From positions 1 through 64,000 of the forward strand of contig JACRBI010000034.1 of NCBI GenBank assembly GCA_016234495.1: a stretch of DNA of 64,000 bases. The letters are read 5' to 3'. Source of the stretch: Chloroflexota bacterium (GTDB lineage Bacteria > Chloroflexota > Anaerolineae > Anaerolineales > Villigracilaceae). The translations under genes and the position numbers were made by a program. The notes under the pieces are model-generated. The model saw nothing but the letters and a program-made list of their open reading frames with translations, was not told where the DNA came from and did not search any database. Positions 7,409 through 16,295 of the stretch are shown piece after piece (the first letter of the stretch is position 1; each line of letters begins with the position of its first letter).

Positions 7409-9919
7409 AAACAACTGGATGTTTCCATTGAAGCGCTAAAAGAAGTATTGGATGGACTGCGTGATCCCCAAGCTTTGGATTCGCACCCCTGGGCAGCGCG
7501 GAAGCTTTCAGTTAACCCTGCCAATGAAACGAATCACACCGGCCGACAATTGGTACTGACTCTGACGCATTTGTTCAGGGAGATGAAGCCGCCCATGCCT
7601 CCAAGGCGCGGTAAACGACTTGATACTCGCTGGGGAGAGTTTGGTTTACTGGCCGCATATTATTTTGCTCCGCTTATTTTCAGCGTGCAAAAACCTTCCT
7701 CATTGCGGGAGGCTTGGCACTATATAGACCGCGCAATCCTGCTATTCGTCTTTGGGCGCGAGGATGTCTCCGTCGAAGAACGTATCCGCTACCGATTGGT
7801 GGGAGACGAACCCAGCATAGCATCAGACAGTACGATCAGTGACTGGCATCGCAAAGGGCTGGAACGCTTCAATAATTTAATCAACCAGGAAGAGAATCGT
7901 CTGGAAAGCCTGCCCCTTACTACACCGCACCCCTCAAGGCGGAGACTCGTAGTATCTGTTGCCGGCTTACTTTTGCTGGTGTTGGTTTCATGGGCAGTCA
8001 TAACAGGCTGGGGACTTTACCAACAGGTAACGGCGATCAAACAAAAGATTGACACACTGGCAGGTTACCTGTCCCCTGCCCCAAAAGCAGACCAGATTGG
8101 CGAAATTGCTCCGTTGATACATGATTTGCGTTTTGAGGTAGCCGCGCTGAAAATTGACGTATCACCCTACCTTGGCTTGACTGCTTATCTTGATTGGGTG
8201 CCAACCTACGGCGGAGATATTTCACAATCGCCAGACCTGCTTGAAATGGCAGTAGGGTTATCAGCAGCCGCTGATGAGGGTTTGCAAGCCATACAACCGA
8301 GTCTGGAAACCGCTTTGCGGCAGGACCAGGCAGTGGATGTCTTGGCAATCCTTGAGGAATTGCAGGCGGTAGAGTCAAAGTTGCTGAGTGCCCAAGTGGC
8401 GCTGACTCAGGCTCAGGCGGCGCGTGATCGCATCGATTCCGAAAAGCTCTCTCCTTATTTAAGAAATCTGCTCGAGTCGCGTTTGGATCCGCTACTGGCC
8501 TCCATCGCAGGAAAGCAATTCCCGATGGAAGATGCGCTGGCGCTGATGCATAGCGCGCCGCGCTTGTTGGGGGTTGGAAAAGACGGACCGCAAACTTATT
8601 TGCTGATGATCCAGAACGAGGATGAATTACGCCCGACAGGCGGTTTTTTAACCGCTGTTGGGTCGGTTGTGATCAGGGATGGAAAGTTGTTTTCGATCAA
8701 CATCGAGTCATCTGAAAATGTGGATGATAGATCAAAGCCCTACCCGAATGCTCCATGGCAATTGGATAAATATATGATGGCAGAGATTCTGGTGCTGCGC
8801 GACGCTAACTGGTTTACTGATTTCAGAACCAGCGCGGAATGGGCTGAGTACTTGTACTCGTATACTCGGGCGCACTCCGTTGATGGGTTGATCGCCATTA
8901 ACCAGCATGTAGTTGTGGAGTTACTTAAAGCGCTCGGGCCGGTAAAAGTTGAAGGCGTCAGTTTTGATATTGACAATAAAAATGTTTTATCTTACATGCG
9001 TTCCGCAAAAGAAGCGCGCCCGCGCGGCACAACAGGAGGCTGGGATCGAAAACAATTTATTGGGAAACTTGCAAAGCCATTACTTGAAAAAATATTAAAT
9101 GCGCGTGGCTCAACCTGGAGTTCCCTGACGCCTGTTTTACTAAAGCTGTTGGACGAGCGGCATATTTTGCTTCAATTCGACGATGAGGAAATGACAGACC
9201 TTCTGGCTCGCCGGGCATGGGACGGCGCTGTGACCCCACCTCAAAACAGTGATTTTTTAATGGCGGTGGATAGCAATATTGGATTTAACAAGAGCAATGC
9301 CATGCTCGAAACCGTCTTGAGTTATGAAGTAGACCTGACCTCTACTGCCGCACCTGTCGGGCACTTAATTGTTGGGCATAAGAATCAATCACAGAGCGAT
9401 TTGCCATGCGTGCCGCGCATTGATGCGATCGGCAACAATATGTCTGAAGCCTACAACATGGACTCCTGTCACTTTACTTACTTGCGAATCTATAATCCAG
9501 CTGGGACTGAACTGCGGTCTGCTACGCCGCAGGCAATTCCAGCAGAGCAAACCTTGCGCGAGATTGCTGTCCCTGCCGAGGTTGATCAATTAAACGACGA
9601 GGACATTCCGGGTGTGCAGGTATTTGGCGCGCTGGTGGTTATCCCACAGAATAAAACTGTGGAGATTTCATTCGATTTAATTCTGCCAAATTCTGTTGTC
9701 ACCTATGACGCAATGAAGGACCTTTGGACATATCGTTTGACAGTGCAGAAACAACCCGGCACTGTCTCGATACCAATAACTATAAAAATTCTACTTCCAA
9801 GCGGAGCAGATGTAACCTCTGCTCCATCAGGGTTTCGCCAAGAGCAGCAAGGCTGGGTTATTACAATGAACCTGCAGCGGGACATTCATTTAGAATTTGT
9901 TTTTCGTGTTCCAAACTAG
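7406..9919 (+). CDS. DUF4012 membrane protein
   Basis: This 837-residue protein has a cytoplasmic N-terminal region of about 180 residues. One membrane helix follows (LVVSVAGLLLLVLVSWAVI, about 178-198). The large exterior part has heptad-like helices (about 205-370) and then the DUF4012 domain from about residue 395, recognised by YLLMIQNEDELRPTGGFL. DUF4012 proteins are common in Chloroflexota and Actinobacteria beside exopolysaccharide genes, and their biochemical role is not established. The next gene encodes a Wzz/BY-kinase, so a part in capsule or exopolysaccharide export is a reasonable inference. Confidence 0.8.
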   Translation: MKQLDVSIEALKEVLDGLRDPQALDSHPWAARKLSVNPANETNHTGRQLVLTLTHLFREMKPPMPPRRGKRLDTRWGEFGLLAAYYFAPLIFSVQKPSSLREAWHYIDRAILLFVFGREDVSVEERIRYRLVGDEPSIASDSTISDWHRKGLERFNNLINQEENRLESLPLTTPHPSRRRLVVSVAGLLLLVLVSWAVITGWGLYQQVTAIKQKIDTLAGYLSPAPKADQIGEIAPLIHDLRFEVAALKIDVSPYLGLTAYLDWVPTYGGDISQSPDLLEMAVGLSAAADEGLQAIQPSLETALRQDQAVDVLAILEELQAVESKLLSAQVALTQAQAARDRIDSEKLSPYLRNLLESRLDPLLASIAGKQFPMEDALALMHSAPRLLGVGKDGPQTYLLMIQNEDELRPTGGFLTAVGSVVIRDGKLFSINIESSENVDDRSKPYPNAPWQLDKYMMAEILVLRDANWFTDFRTSAEWAEYLYSYTRAHSVDGLIAINQHVVVELLKALGPVKVEGVSFDIDNKNVLSYMRSAKEARPRGTTGGWDRKQFIGKLAKPLLEKILNARGSTWSSLTPVLLKLLDERHILLQFDDEEMTDLLARRAWDGAVTPPQNSDFLMAVDSNIGFNKSNAMLETVLSYEVDLTSTAAPVGHLIVGHKNQSQSDLPCVPRIDAIGNNMSEAYNMDSCHFTYLRIYNPAGTELRSATPQAIPAEQTLREIAVPAEVDQLNDEDIPGVQVFGALVVIPQNKTVEISFDLILPNSVVTYDAMKDLWTYRLTVQKQPGTVSIPITIKILLPSGADVTSAPSGFRQEQQGWVITMNLQRDIHLEFVFRVPN

Positions 9920-10010
9920 AAACATGCCTTTTTCGGCTCTTTTCCGCGCCTAATTGCGAGATTTTACATCCGACTTTAGTCGCAATTATGCTTTTAAAAT
10001 GCGGGGATAC

Positions 10011-10031
10011 GCCGTATCACGGCTTTTTTTT
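10011..10031 (+). terminator. Short terminator between DUF4012 gene and BY-kinase gene
   Basis: GCCGT-ATC-ACGGC is followed by eight T residues. The stem is only 5 bp, so it is probably weak and may allow read-through into the kinase gene. Confidence 0.5.
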
Positions 10032-10065
10032 GATAGAATACGGCTACTTGCTATTTGGAGAATTT

Positions 10066-12234
10066 ATGGAAAATAATCATATTCAGGATTTTGAGTCTTT
10101 TGAAACGGTTGATCTCAAACGTTTCTTTAATGCATTGCGGCGCGGCTCTTTATTGATCATTCTTGGTTTGTTATTAGGCATGGGGGCTGCCTACCTCGGC
10201 AGCAAATTACAGACGCCAATTTATGCCGCAACCACTCAAGTGATGGTTGCCCGGTCGAATTCCCAGGGGCCGGTAACTGATATTACACAGCAGCTAAGCA
10301 GCCAGCAGGTGGCGCAAACCTATGTCGAATTGCTTTCGCAGGATTGGGTAAGGGATAACGTCTCTGCTCTCGTGGGGGGGGACAGAATCCAAGAGAGTCA
10401 AATAAAGATCAGCGCGGCTACAAACACGCAAATCATCCGCATTACCGTGGAGGATTCTGATCCATTGCGCGCGATAACGATTGCCGACAAGCTTGTTATC
10501 GTACTGGCAGATCAGAATGAGAGCATTCAATCCACCCGTTATACCGACACAGAAGTCAGCCTAGATCTACAGATCACAGAATTGGAAACAAAGATTGCCG
10601 AATTGCAAGCAGAATTGGACAAGGCTGCAGACGATGCGCTCACTAACGAAATTGCCAATGTGGAGAAGAATATTAACGAGACTCAGGCGGGCATTTCTGC
10701 AACGCAGGCTGAAATCGATAAGTTGAACGAAGTAAGGGATGCGAGCCGCGCGGATTTCCTGTTGCAGACAACCCAATCGCGCCTGGCGCAGGGTCAATCC
10801 CTGCTTGCGCAACAATTGTTAAATTATCAGGCGATGCAGGACAGGCTGACGACAGATCCGCAAGTTCAGCAAGACCCATCCCTTGCTACAGAGATTCAGT
10901 CTCAAATGGCGGAACTTGGTGTTTCAATAAATGATACACGCGCACAAATTGACCTGCTCGAAAAGGAAGCTGCCTGGTTAGCACCGTACACCGAAGAAGG
11001 CGCGATTACAAAAGCGCTGACAGATGCAACCGAGACGCTCGCCTACCAACAAGGACTCCTCGCTTCTTTTCAAACTCTATACACAAAACTCCTCGTCACA
11101 GGGAAAGCCAGCGACACAACCGACCAGATTACAACTATTGAAAAGAATCTCACGCTCTATCAACAAATTTACCTCAACGCATTAAATAACCGCGAAGCTT
11201 TGCGCCTCGCCCGTATGCAAAACGTGACAAATGTTGTGCAGCTTAACCCGGCCGTCGCATCAAATTCCCCGATCCGTCCGCGCGTACTTTTCAACACAGT
11301 CCTGGGTGGTCTGGCTGGGCTGATTCTATCCGTCACAATTATTTTATTAATGAATTCATTGGATACCACTTTGAAAACGCGGGATGATGTGGAGCGCGTT
11401 TTGGGTTTGCCAATTCTGGGTTATTCACTGCATGTGGAGAATTCTGAGGATGAAAATTCCGGCCCGCACGTTGTGCGATTGCCACGTTCGCCCGCCTCCG
11501 AAGCATTTCGTTCGCTGAGAACAAACCTTGATTACATCGCTGTTGATAAACCATTAAAAAGCGTTTTGATCTCCAGCCCCGGCGCTTCGGAAGGCAAAAC
11601 TACAGTGGCGATAAATCTGGCTGCGATCATTGCTCAAAGCGGCAAGCGCGTTATTCTGGTGGATGCAGACCTCCGCCGTCCACGGACTCACCGAGAGCTG
11701 GGACTGAACAATCGAGTCGGTCTGAGCGATGTGTTTCTTGAAAAAATATCCCTGAAAGATGCGATCCAACCATGGGACAGCCTTGGGCTGTCGGTCATTA
11801 CCAGCGGAGGTTTACCGCCGAACCCGGCTGAGTTGCTTGCTTCCGAAAAAATGCGCCACATCCTTGACGAACTTGAATCCATGTTTGACTTCGTAGTTGT
11901 GGACAGTACTCCGACAATTGTTACTGACAGCCAATTAATCGCTGCGCGCGCCGATGGTGTTTTGCTAATCCTATCCCCCGGTTCAACACAAGCTGAATCC
12001 GCACGCACAACCGTCGAGCAGTATCGCCACGTTGGAGCCCGCCTGCTGGGAGTGGTCATGAACAACGTGCAGGCCGGTCAAAGTTATTATGGTGGATATG
12101 CGCCATATACATATTACACATATTCTCAAACAGGCACTGGGAAACCCATTAAAAACCGAAAAGCCGGCAAAAACGGGAAAATCAAACTCCCATGGCAGAA
12201 AACGCAGGCTGTAAAAAAGAGCGAGTCTGAATAG
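10066..12234 (+). CDS. Polysaccharide co-polymerase / BY-type tyrosine kinase (Wzz-CpsD fusion)
   Basis: This 722-residue inner-membrane protein controls polysaccharide chain length and export by autophosphorylation on tyrosine. The Wzz domain begins after TM1 (SLLIILGLLLGMGAAYLG, about 28-46). A long coiled-coil spans about 165-330. TM2 is near 410-432. The cytoplasmic kinase has Walker A (SSPGASEGKTT, about residue 503), Walker A' (ILVDADLRRPR) and Walker B (FVVVDSTPT). A C-terminal tyrosine cluster (YYGGYAPYTYYTY, about 672-685) is the usual phosphorylation site. The ATG at 10066 has GGAG 6 nt upstream. The frame is open to 9724, but that stretch overlaps the DUF4012 gene. Confidence 0.9.
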   Translation: MENNHIQDFESFETVDLKRFFNALRRGSLLIILGLLLGMGAAYLGSKLQTPIYAATTQVMVARSNSQGPVTDITQQLSSQQVAQTYVELLSQDWVRDNVSALVGGDRIQESQIKISAATNTQIIRITVEDSDPLRAITIADKLVIVLADQNESIQSTRYTDTEVSLDLQITELETKIAELQAELDKAADDALTNEIANVEKNINETQAGISATQAEIDKLNEVRDASRADFLLQTTQSRLAQGQSLLAQQLLNYQAMQDRLTTDPQVQQDPSLATEIQSQMAELGVSINDTRAQIDLLEKEAAWLAPYTEEGAITKALTDATETLAYQQGLLASFQTLYTKLLVTGKASDTTDQITTIEKNLTLYQQIYLNALNNREALRLARMQNVTNVVQLNPAVASNSPIRPRVLFNTVLGGLAGLILSVTIILLMNSLDTTLKTRDDVERVLGLPILGYSLHVENSEDENSGPHVVRLPRSPASEAFRSLRTNLDYIAVDKPLKSVLISSPGASEGKTTVAINLAAIIAQSGKRVILVDADLRRPRTHRELGLNNRVGLSDVFLEKISLKDAIQPWDSLGLSVITSGGLPPNPAELLASEKMRHILDELESMFDFVVVDSTPTIVTDSQLIAARADGVLLILSPGSTQAESARTTVEQYRHVGARLLGVVMNNVQAGQSYYGGYAPYTYYTYSQTGTGKPIKNRKAGKNGKIKLPWQKTQAVKKSESE

Positions 12235-12358
12235 ATTGCTTTTGACATCAGCTTATTTTTGTTTCCTTCAAGACCACACCTGATAAGAATTGCTTTACAC
12301 TGAGACAAACCGTCCATAAAAAACAAATACCAACACATGGAAGCCTCAACGAGAATAC

Positions 12359-13333
12359 ATGACGAAGTCTAACAACTCACAGCTCAATATATGTCCATTC
12401 CTGGGCTTAACTGATGATCAAACTTCGCATATGGCGTTCACCTCCGCCGAAAATATTTGTTATCAATGCAACCCTAATGTTCAAATAAAACTTACACATC
12501 AGAACGACTTCTGCCTGGATTCAAGATTTAAAAACTGCCCGGTTTACGTGAAAGGTGCAGGAAAACCCATGCCTGCGGACTTGATCTACGACGAGAAGGA
12601 AGATCAGCATTTCGTTCCCCTTCCGATGGATCGGCGAATATTATGGATAAGCGCTGCCTTTGCAGGAATTTTTTTATTTACAACTTTATTCTTTTTTTTG
12701 AATCGTGAAAGTGAGATAGCTGGCATCCCACCCTCTCCATCGAGTTTTAATCCATCCCAGATTTCCACAGCCACCGCAGTGTTGCCATTAATTTCTCCTG
12801 CCACGCAAAATCCGCAAGCAACGTTGTCCCCCATTGCAAATCCACCTTTGACGATGGGCACCATTACAGCTTCACCATTCCCGACCCTTACTCCGACCGC
12901 CCCCACTTCCACCTCCACCACAATAATACAGTTAACCGGCACGGCAACCGTACCAACACCCACGGAGATTCCGCCTCATTCTCTGGAAGTCCCCATCGGG
13001 AAGAAGCAACAATACATCATCCACAGGGTAAAAAACGGAGAAAACCTCCCAACCTTGATAGAAACGTATGAAACAAGTCTTGAAGCCATCCTGGCTGTCA
13101 ATCCGGACCTGGTAATTCCAATAAGAATTGATGCCCTGGTTGTCATACCGATTAAAGTATTAAATCCCGCTGGTTTACCAAAACTTGAGCCTTATCAGGT
13201 TACGCATGACAAAGTTACCATTTCTATGCTTGCTGAGCAATTAAAAACGGATTTATCCTTGATTGTTTCAGTAAATGGCCTCGAAGTCAGTGAAGAACTG
13301 ATTTATGGAAACTGGGTGCTTGTGCCGCGATAG
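12359..13333 (+). CDS. Membrane-anchored LysM protein with Cys-rich N-terminus
   Basis: This is a 324-residue protein. The N-terminal 65 residues carry a cysteine/histidine cluster (NICPFLGL, NICYQCNPN, DFCLDSRFKNCPVYV) that could bind a metal. A single membrane helix lies at about 95-115 (LWISAAFAGIFLFTTLFFFL). A Ser/Thr/Pro-rich linker follows (about 120-215), and then a LysM-like peptidoglycan/chitin-binding domain (YIIHRVKNGENLPTLIETYE). A second LysM-like stretch lies at the end. The topology predicts Cys domain inside and LysM outside. The anti-sigma protein at 51371-52051 has a similar linker and LysM. The role is unknown. Confidence 0.75.
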   Translation: MTKSNNSQLNICPFLGLTDDQTSHMAFTSAENICYQCNPNVQIKLTHQNDFCLDSRFKNCPVYVKGAGKPMPADLIYDEKEDQHFVPLPMDRRILWISAAFAGIFLFTTLFFFLNRESEIAGIPPSPSSFNPSQISTATAVLPLISPATQNPQATLSPIANPPLTMGTITASPFPTLTPTAPTSTSTTIIQLTGTATVPTPTEIPPHSLEVPIGKKQQYIIHRVKNGENLPTLIETYETSLEAILAVNPDLVIPIRIDALVVIPIKVLNPAGLPKLEPYQVTHDKVTISMLAEQLKTDLSLIVSVNGLEVSEELIYGNWVLVPR

Positions 13334-13366
13334 AGCTTTTGAAATAACACGAGTCGTTCGATAAAC

Positions 13367-13398
13367 AAAAAAACCGCGAATTTTATCGCGGTTTTTTT
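13367..13398. terminator. Bidirectional terminator
   Basis: A perfect 13-bp stem (13367-13379 with 13386-13398, core ACCGCGA/TCGCGGT) has a 6-nt loop with A/T runs on both sides. It serves the convergent LysM and ATP-grasp genes. Confidence 0.9.
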
Positions 13399-13405
13399 GT
13401 TGGAA

Positions 13406-14377
13406 CTACTTTGATGCGTTCATTTTTTTTCTGAGCTGCGCGGCGCGAAAGATGCGTTCGAAGAAACCCTTATAACCATCGGCGTCATACAGGATCATAT
13501 AATCAGCGGGGCCGTAATCAGATGGCGGGAGCATGATCGCAGGATTGGGGTTTATCTCCAATATAAACAACTCCCCTTTGTCGTTCATGCGGATATCGCA
13601 GCGGCCATATCCCGCCAACTGCATGGCAAGATACATGCGCCTGGCAATATCGTGAAGACGCGCAGTCAGGTCGGGATCAACGACCTGCTTGAAGCTAAAT
13701 GGAACATCGTAATTCCATTTAATATCCACATGCCAGAATTCTTCGTTGGGAGGGAAGATCAATTCGGCCGGCGGATACGCAATCGGGTTGCTCAAGTCAT
13801 CCACGTCATCCACCACAAGGACGTTGAACTCCCTGCCGACAATGAACTCTTCCATTCGCGCCGCACCATACTCGGAGCAGATTCGCGCCACCTGAGTTCT
13901 AACCTGCTCCAGCGAGTCGGCACGCGAGTCTTTCGTCATGCCTGTACTGCCATAACTCTTTGGGTGTTTTATCATGATCGGGTAATTTAGATTTTTAACC
14001 AGCGCCTCCGCCTCTTTAACGCTTTTCACCTGATAACCTTTGGCAAAACCAACCCCATGCGCTTCAGCAACAGCTTGCATTTCCTCGCGGGTGGGGTCAA
14101 AACAATTTGATCGCGCGCCGGTAAACGGCAGTCCTAATTCCTCCAACGCCTGGACTACTTCAATGCCGTCATACCCCAAAATATCATCTTCGAGGTCTTC
14201 GAATTCATAGCCTTCACAGACATTTAGAAAAATATCGAATTCTCTTCTTTCAGCCAGTGCGCGGATCTTTTCAGCGACAGGCGCGGTCAACGTCACCATT
14301 TGCCAGTCGAAATCTTTCATGTATGGAGCAGGGTTGAAATCTGAAATCTCTTCGTCTGAAAGAACACAAATTCGCAT
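13406..14377 (-). CDS. ATP-grasp ligase, D-Ala-D-Ala ligase family
   Basis: This 323-residue protein follows the D-alanine-D-alanine ligase fold order. An N-terminal domain contains DIFLNVCEGYEFEDLEDDIL. A central domain carries GLPFTGARSNCF and the lysines of the ATP site (PIMIKHPKSYGSTGM). The C-terminal metal site is FILEINPNPAIMLPPSDYG. True Ddl enzymes have a closely related EINTxPG motif. The EINPNPA form and the lack of murein neighbours leave the acceptor substrate open (a dipeptide or other amino-acid ligase). It lies upstream of the SIS gene on a different transcript. Confidence 0.75.
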   Translation of the reverse strand: MRICVLSDEEISDFNPAPYMKDFDWQMVTLTAPVAEKIRALAERREFDIFLNVCEGYEFEDLEDDILGYDGIEVVQALEELGLPFTGARSNCFDPTREEMQAVAEAHGVGFAKGYQVKSVKEAEALVKNLNYPIMIKHPKSYGSTGMTKDSRADSLEQVRTQVARICSEYGAARMEEFIVGREFNVLVVDDVDDLSNPIAYPPAELIFPPNEEFWHVDIKWNYDVPFSFKQVVDPDLTARLHDIARRMYLAMQLAGYGRCDIRMNDKGELFILEINPNPAIMLPPSDYGPADYMILYDADGYKGFFERIFRAAQLRKKMNASK

Positions 14378-14491
14378 ATGTCACCTCTCTTTTGTTTCGA
14401 GCATTATCATATAAAACCATCATTCATACAATGTTTTTGAATAAAAAAAATAAGCAACTGCAAACTGCCCGGTGAATTTAAGCTGGCAACA

Positions 14492-15529
14492 TCACTTCGT
14501 CTCGGTCACCTTGCGGATGCCGCGCGGCTGTTCCGTGTTGTAGCCTTTCGCCTTTGTGAGATGATACGCAAACAATTGCGCAGGGAGAATGCCAATCAGC
14601 GGCGAGAGCCACTCAGGGACGTCTGCTGGAATGGTGAGTGGAACCTGCGCAAGTGACAGCGCTTTTTTATCGTTCGAGATGATCACCAACTCGGCAGAGA
14701 TATCCTCCCGCAAACGTTTGAGCATTCCCAGCATTGAATCGAAAACCTTGCCCTTCGGCGCAACCGCACAGACAGGATAACCTTTCACCATCATCGCAAT
14801 TGGACCATGCGCAAAATCTGCGGAGGAGTACGGTTCGGCAACGATGTATGTCAACTCCTTTAATTTCAATGCCCATTCAAAGGCTGTGGCGTAATTGAAT
14901 CCGCGCCCCAACACGACAGTCTGGTCAATGTAACGATACCGCTGAACTGCCTCGCGGATGTAGTCGCTTTGCTTCAAGGTTTGCTTCATCCAGCCTGAAA
15001 CCTGACTCAGTTCACTCCAATGTTTTGTGTTCCTGCTCAACGCGGCGGATAACATCGCAACCGCCATCAATTCCGTGGTATAGGTCTTTGTTGCGGCGAC
15101 CGCCTTCTCCGCCCCGGCTTGAATGTCGAACACAAAATCAGAAACACTCGCCAGCGGAGACTTAGGCTCGTTCGTGATGGCAAGTGTCAGGCAGTTTTGC
15201 CGCCGCCCCTCCTCCAGCACGCTGACAATATCAGGCGACTGTCCCGATTGCGAAATTCCAACAACGAGGGCATTCTTCAGTTTTGGCGGTCTTTTGTAAT
15301 AGGTAAATAATGAAGGCGTAGCCAGCGCGAGCAGAAGACCATTCATTGCGCCAAGCAGGTAATTTGCATAACGCCCTGCATTATCCGACGTGCCGCGCGC
15401 GGCGAGGAAAACATATTGAATTTCATGTTTTTGAATGGCAGAGGCGACCTCACCCACAAATTTTCTTTGGGATGCCAACAGCGCCCGGATGCGCGCAGGC
15501 TGTTCGATGATTTCAGAGTAAAGGGTCAT
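14492..15529 (-). CDS. SIS-domain sugar-phosphate isomerase/aminotransferase (GlmS C-terminal type)
   Basis: The 345 residues correspond to the two SIS domains of glucosamine-6-phosphate synthase without the glutaminase domain. SIS 1 contains VFLAARGTSDNAGRYANYLL and the sugar-phosphate loop VGISQSGQSPDIVSV. The EKAVAATKTYTTEL segment is typical of GlmS/AgaS-like isomerases. SIS 2 has VVLGRGFNYATAFEWALKLK and SADFAHGPIAM. It probably interconverts or deaminates an amino-sugar phosphate in cell-wall or amino-sugar metabolism. It is divergent from the DtxR-family gene. Confidence 0.85.
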   Translation of the reverse strand: MTLYSEIIEQPARIRALLASQRKFVGEVASAIQKHEIQYVFLAARGTSDNAGRYANYLLGAMNGLLLALATPSLFTYYKRPPKLKNALVVGISQSGQSPDIVSVLEEGRRQNCLTLAITNEPKSPLASVSDFVFDIQAGAEKAVAATKTYTTELMAVAMLSAALSRNTKHWSELSQVSGWMKQTLKQSDYIREAVQRYRYIDQTVVLGRGFNYATAFEWALKLKELTYIVAEPYSSADFAHGPIAMMVKGYPVCAVAPKGKVFDSMLGMLKRLREDISAELVIISNDKKALSLAQVPLTIPADVPEWLSPLIGILPAQLFAYHLTKAKGYNTEQPRGIRKVTETK

Positions 15530-15545
15530 GCGCTAATTTTACACC

Positions 15546-15593
15546 TTGACGCAATTCTCTTTCCCATATAAAATTATTTAGGTTTGACTAAAT
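15546..15593 (+). promoter_or_regulatory. Promoter with DtxR-type operator upstream of the repressor gene
   Basis: TTGACG (15546-15551), a 17-nt spacer and TAAAAT (15569-15574) form a strong promoter. Over the expected start site lies ATTTAG-GTTTGA-CTAAAT (15576-15593), a perfect 6-bp inverted repeat that resembles DtxR/IdeR/MntR boxes. This is consistent with metal-dependent autorepression of the downstream gene. Confidence 0.7.
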
Positions 15594-15614
15594 TACATTT
15601 TTGAAGGTTGACAA

Positions 15615-16286
15615 ATGCCCGAAGCCATCACCCAATCCATTCAGGACTACCTGAAGCACATCTATGAACTGAACGAAAACGGCGGCTCTGCCAGCACGAA
15701 CGACCTCGCCGCGCGGCTCAACATCGCCCCCGCCTCGGTGACGGGGATGCTGCAAAAACTTGCAAACGCAAAACCCGCGCTGGTGATCTATAAAAAGCAT
15801 CAGGGCGTGAAGCTGACAAAGAGCGGCGAGAAGGCCGCGCTTGAAGTCATTCGCCATCACCGCCTGCTCGAAACTTTTTTGGTCAACACGCTCGGCTATA
15901 CCTGGGACGAAGTTCATTGCGAAGCCGACAAACTTGAACACGTCATTTCTGAGGATTTTGAAGCGCGCATGGCGGAAGCGCTCGGACATCCGACCCGTGA
16001 CCCGCACGGCGAACCGATCCCAACCGCCGACCTGACCATGCCGGCGGATTCGTCCTGCCCGCTCGCATCCTTGCGGACCGACGAGACTGCCACCGTCCGA
16101 AAGGTCGTGGACGACGACCCGGCATTGCTCCGCCACCTGCGCGAGATCGGCGTCATCCCCGATGCAAAAATCACCGTGAAAAATTACTCTGCGTTCGATG
16201 GCAACCTCACGATCAAGGTCGAGGGTCAGAGATCGAATATTGTTTTGGGATCGGCGATTACAAACCATGTTTATGTGGAGAAATAA
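15615..16286 (+). CDS. DtxR/MntR-family metal-dependent repressor
   Basis: This 223-residue repressor has the canonical three parts. A winged helix spans about 5-65 (NDLAARLNIAPASVTGMLQK). The metal-binding/dimerisation domain is at about 70-145, with the HRLLETFL and VHCEADKLEHVIS motifs and the family signature LGHPTRDPHGEPIP. A C-terminal SH3/FeoA-like domain lies at about 155-223. The histidine and glutamate ligands of the VHxEAxxLEH motif are present. Whether it senses Fe(II) or Mn(II) cannot be told from the sequence. It leads an apparent operon with a membrane-tethered paralogue (9-nt gap) and split FeoB, favouring iron. Confidence 0.88.
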   Translation: MPEAITQSIQDYLKHIYELNENGGSASTNDLAARLNIAPASVTGMLQKLANAKPALVIYKKHQGVKLTKSGEKAALEVIRHHRLLETFLVNTLGYTWDEVHCEADKLEHVISEDFEARMAEALGHPTRDPHGEPIPTADLTMPADSSCPLASLRTDETATVRKVVDDDPALLRHLREIGVIPDAKITVKNYSAFDGNLTIKVEGQRSNIVLGSAITNHVYVEK

Positions 16287-16295
16287 AAGGAAAAA

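Noticed and set aside
9724-10065. N-terminal extension of the BY-kinase
   Set aside because: It overlaps the DUF4012 gene and a terminator. The RBS and TM1 support the ATG at 10066.
15588-16268. Minus-strand open frame of about 226 codons opposite the DtxR-family gene
   Set aside because: It lies wholly antisense to a clear DtxR protein and over its promoter. The composition is shadow-like and there is no RBS.
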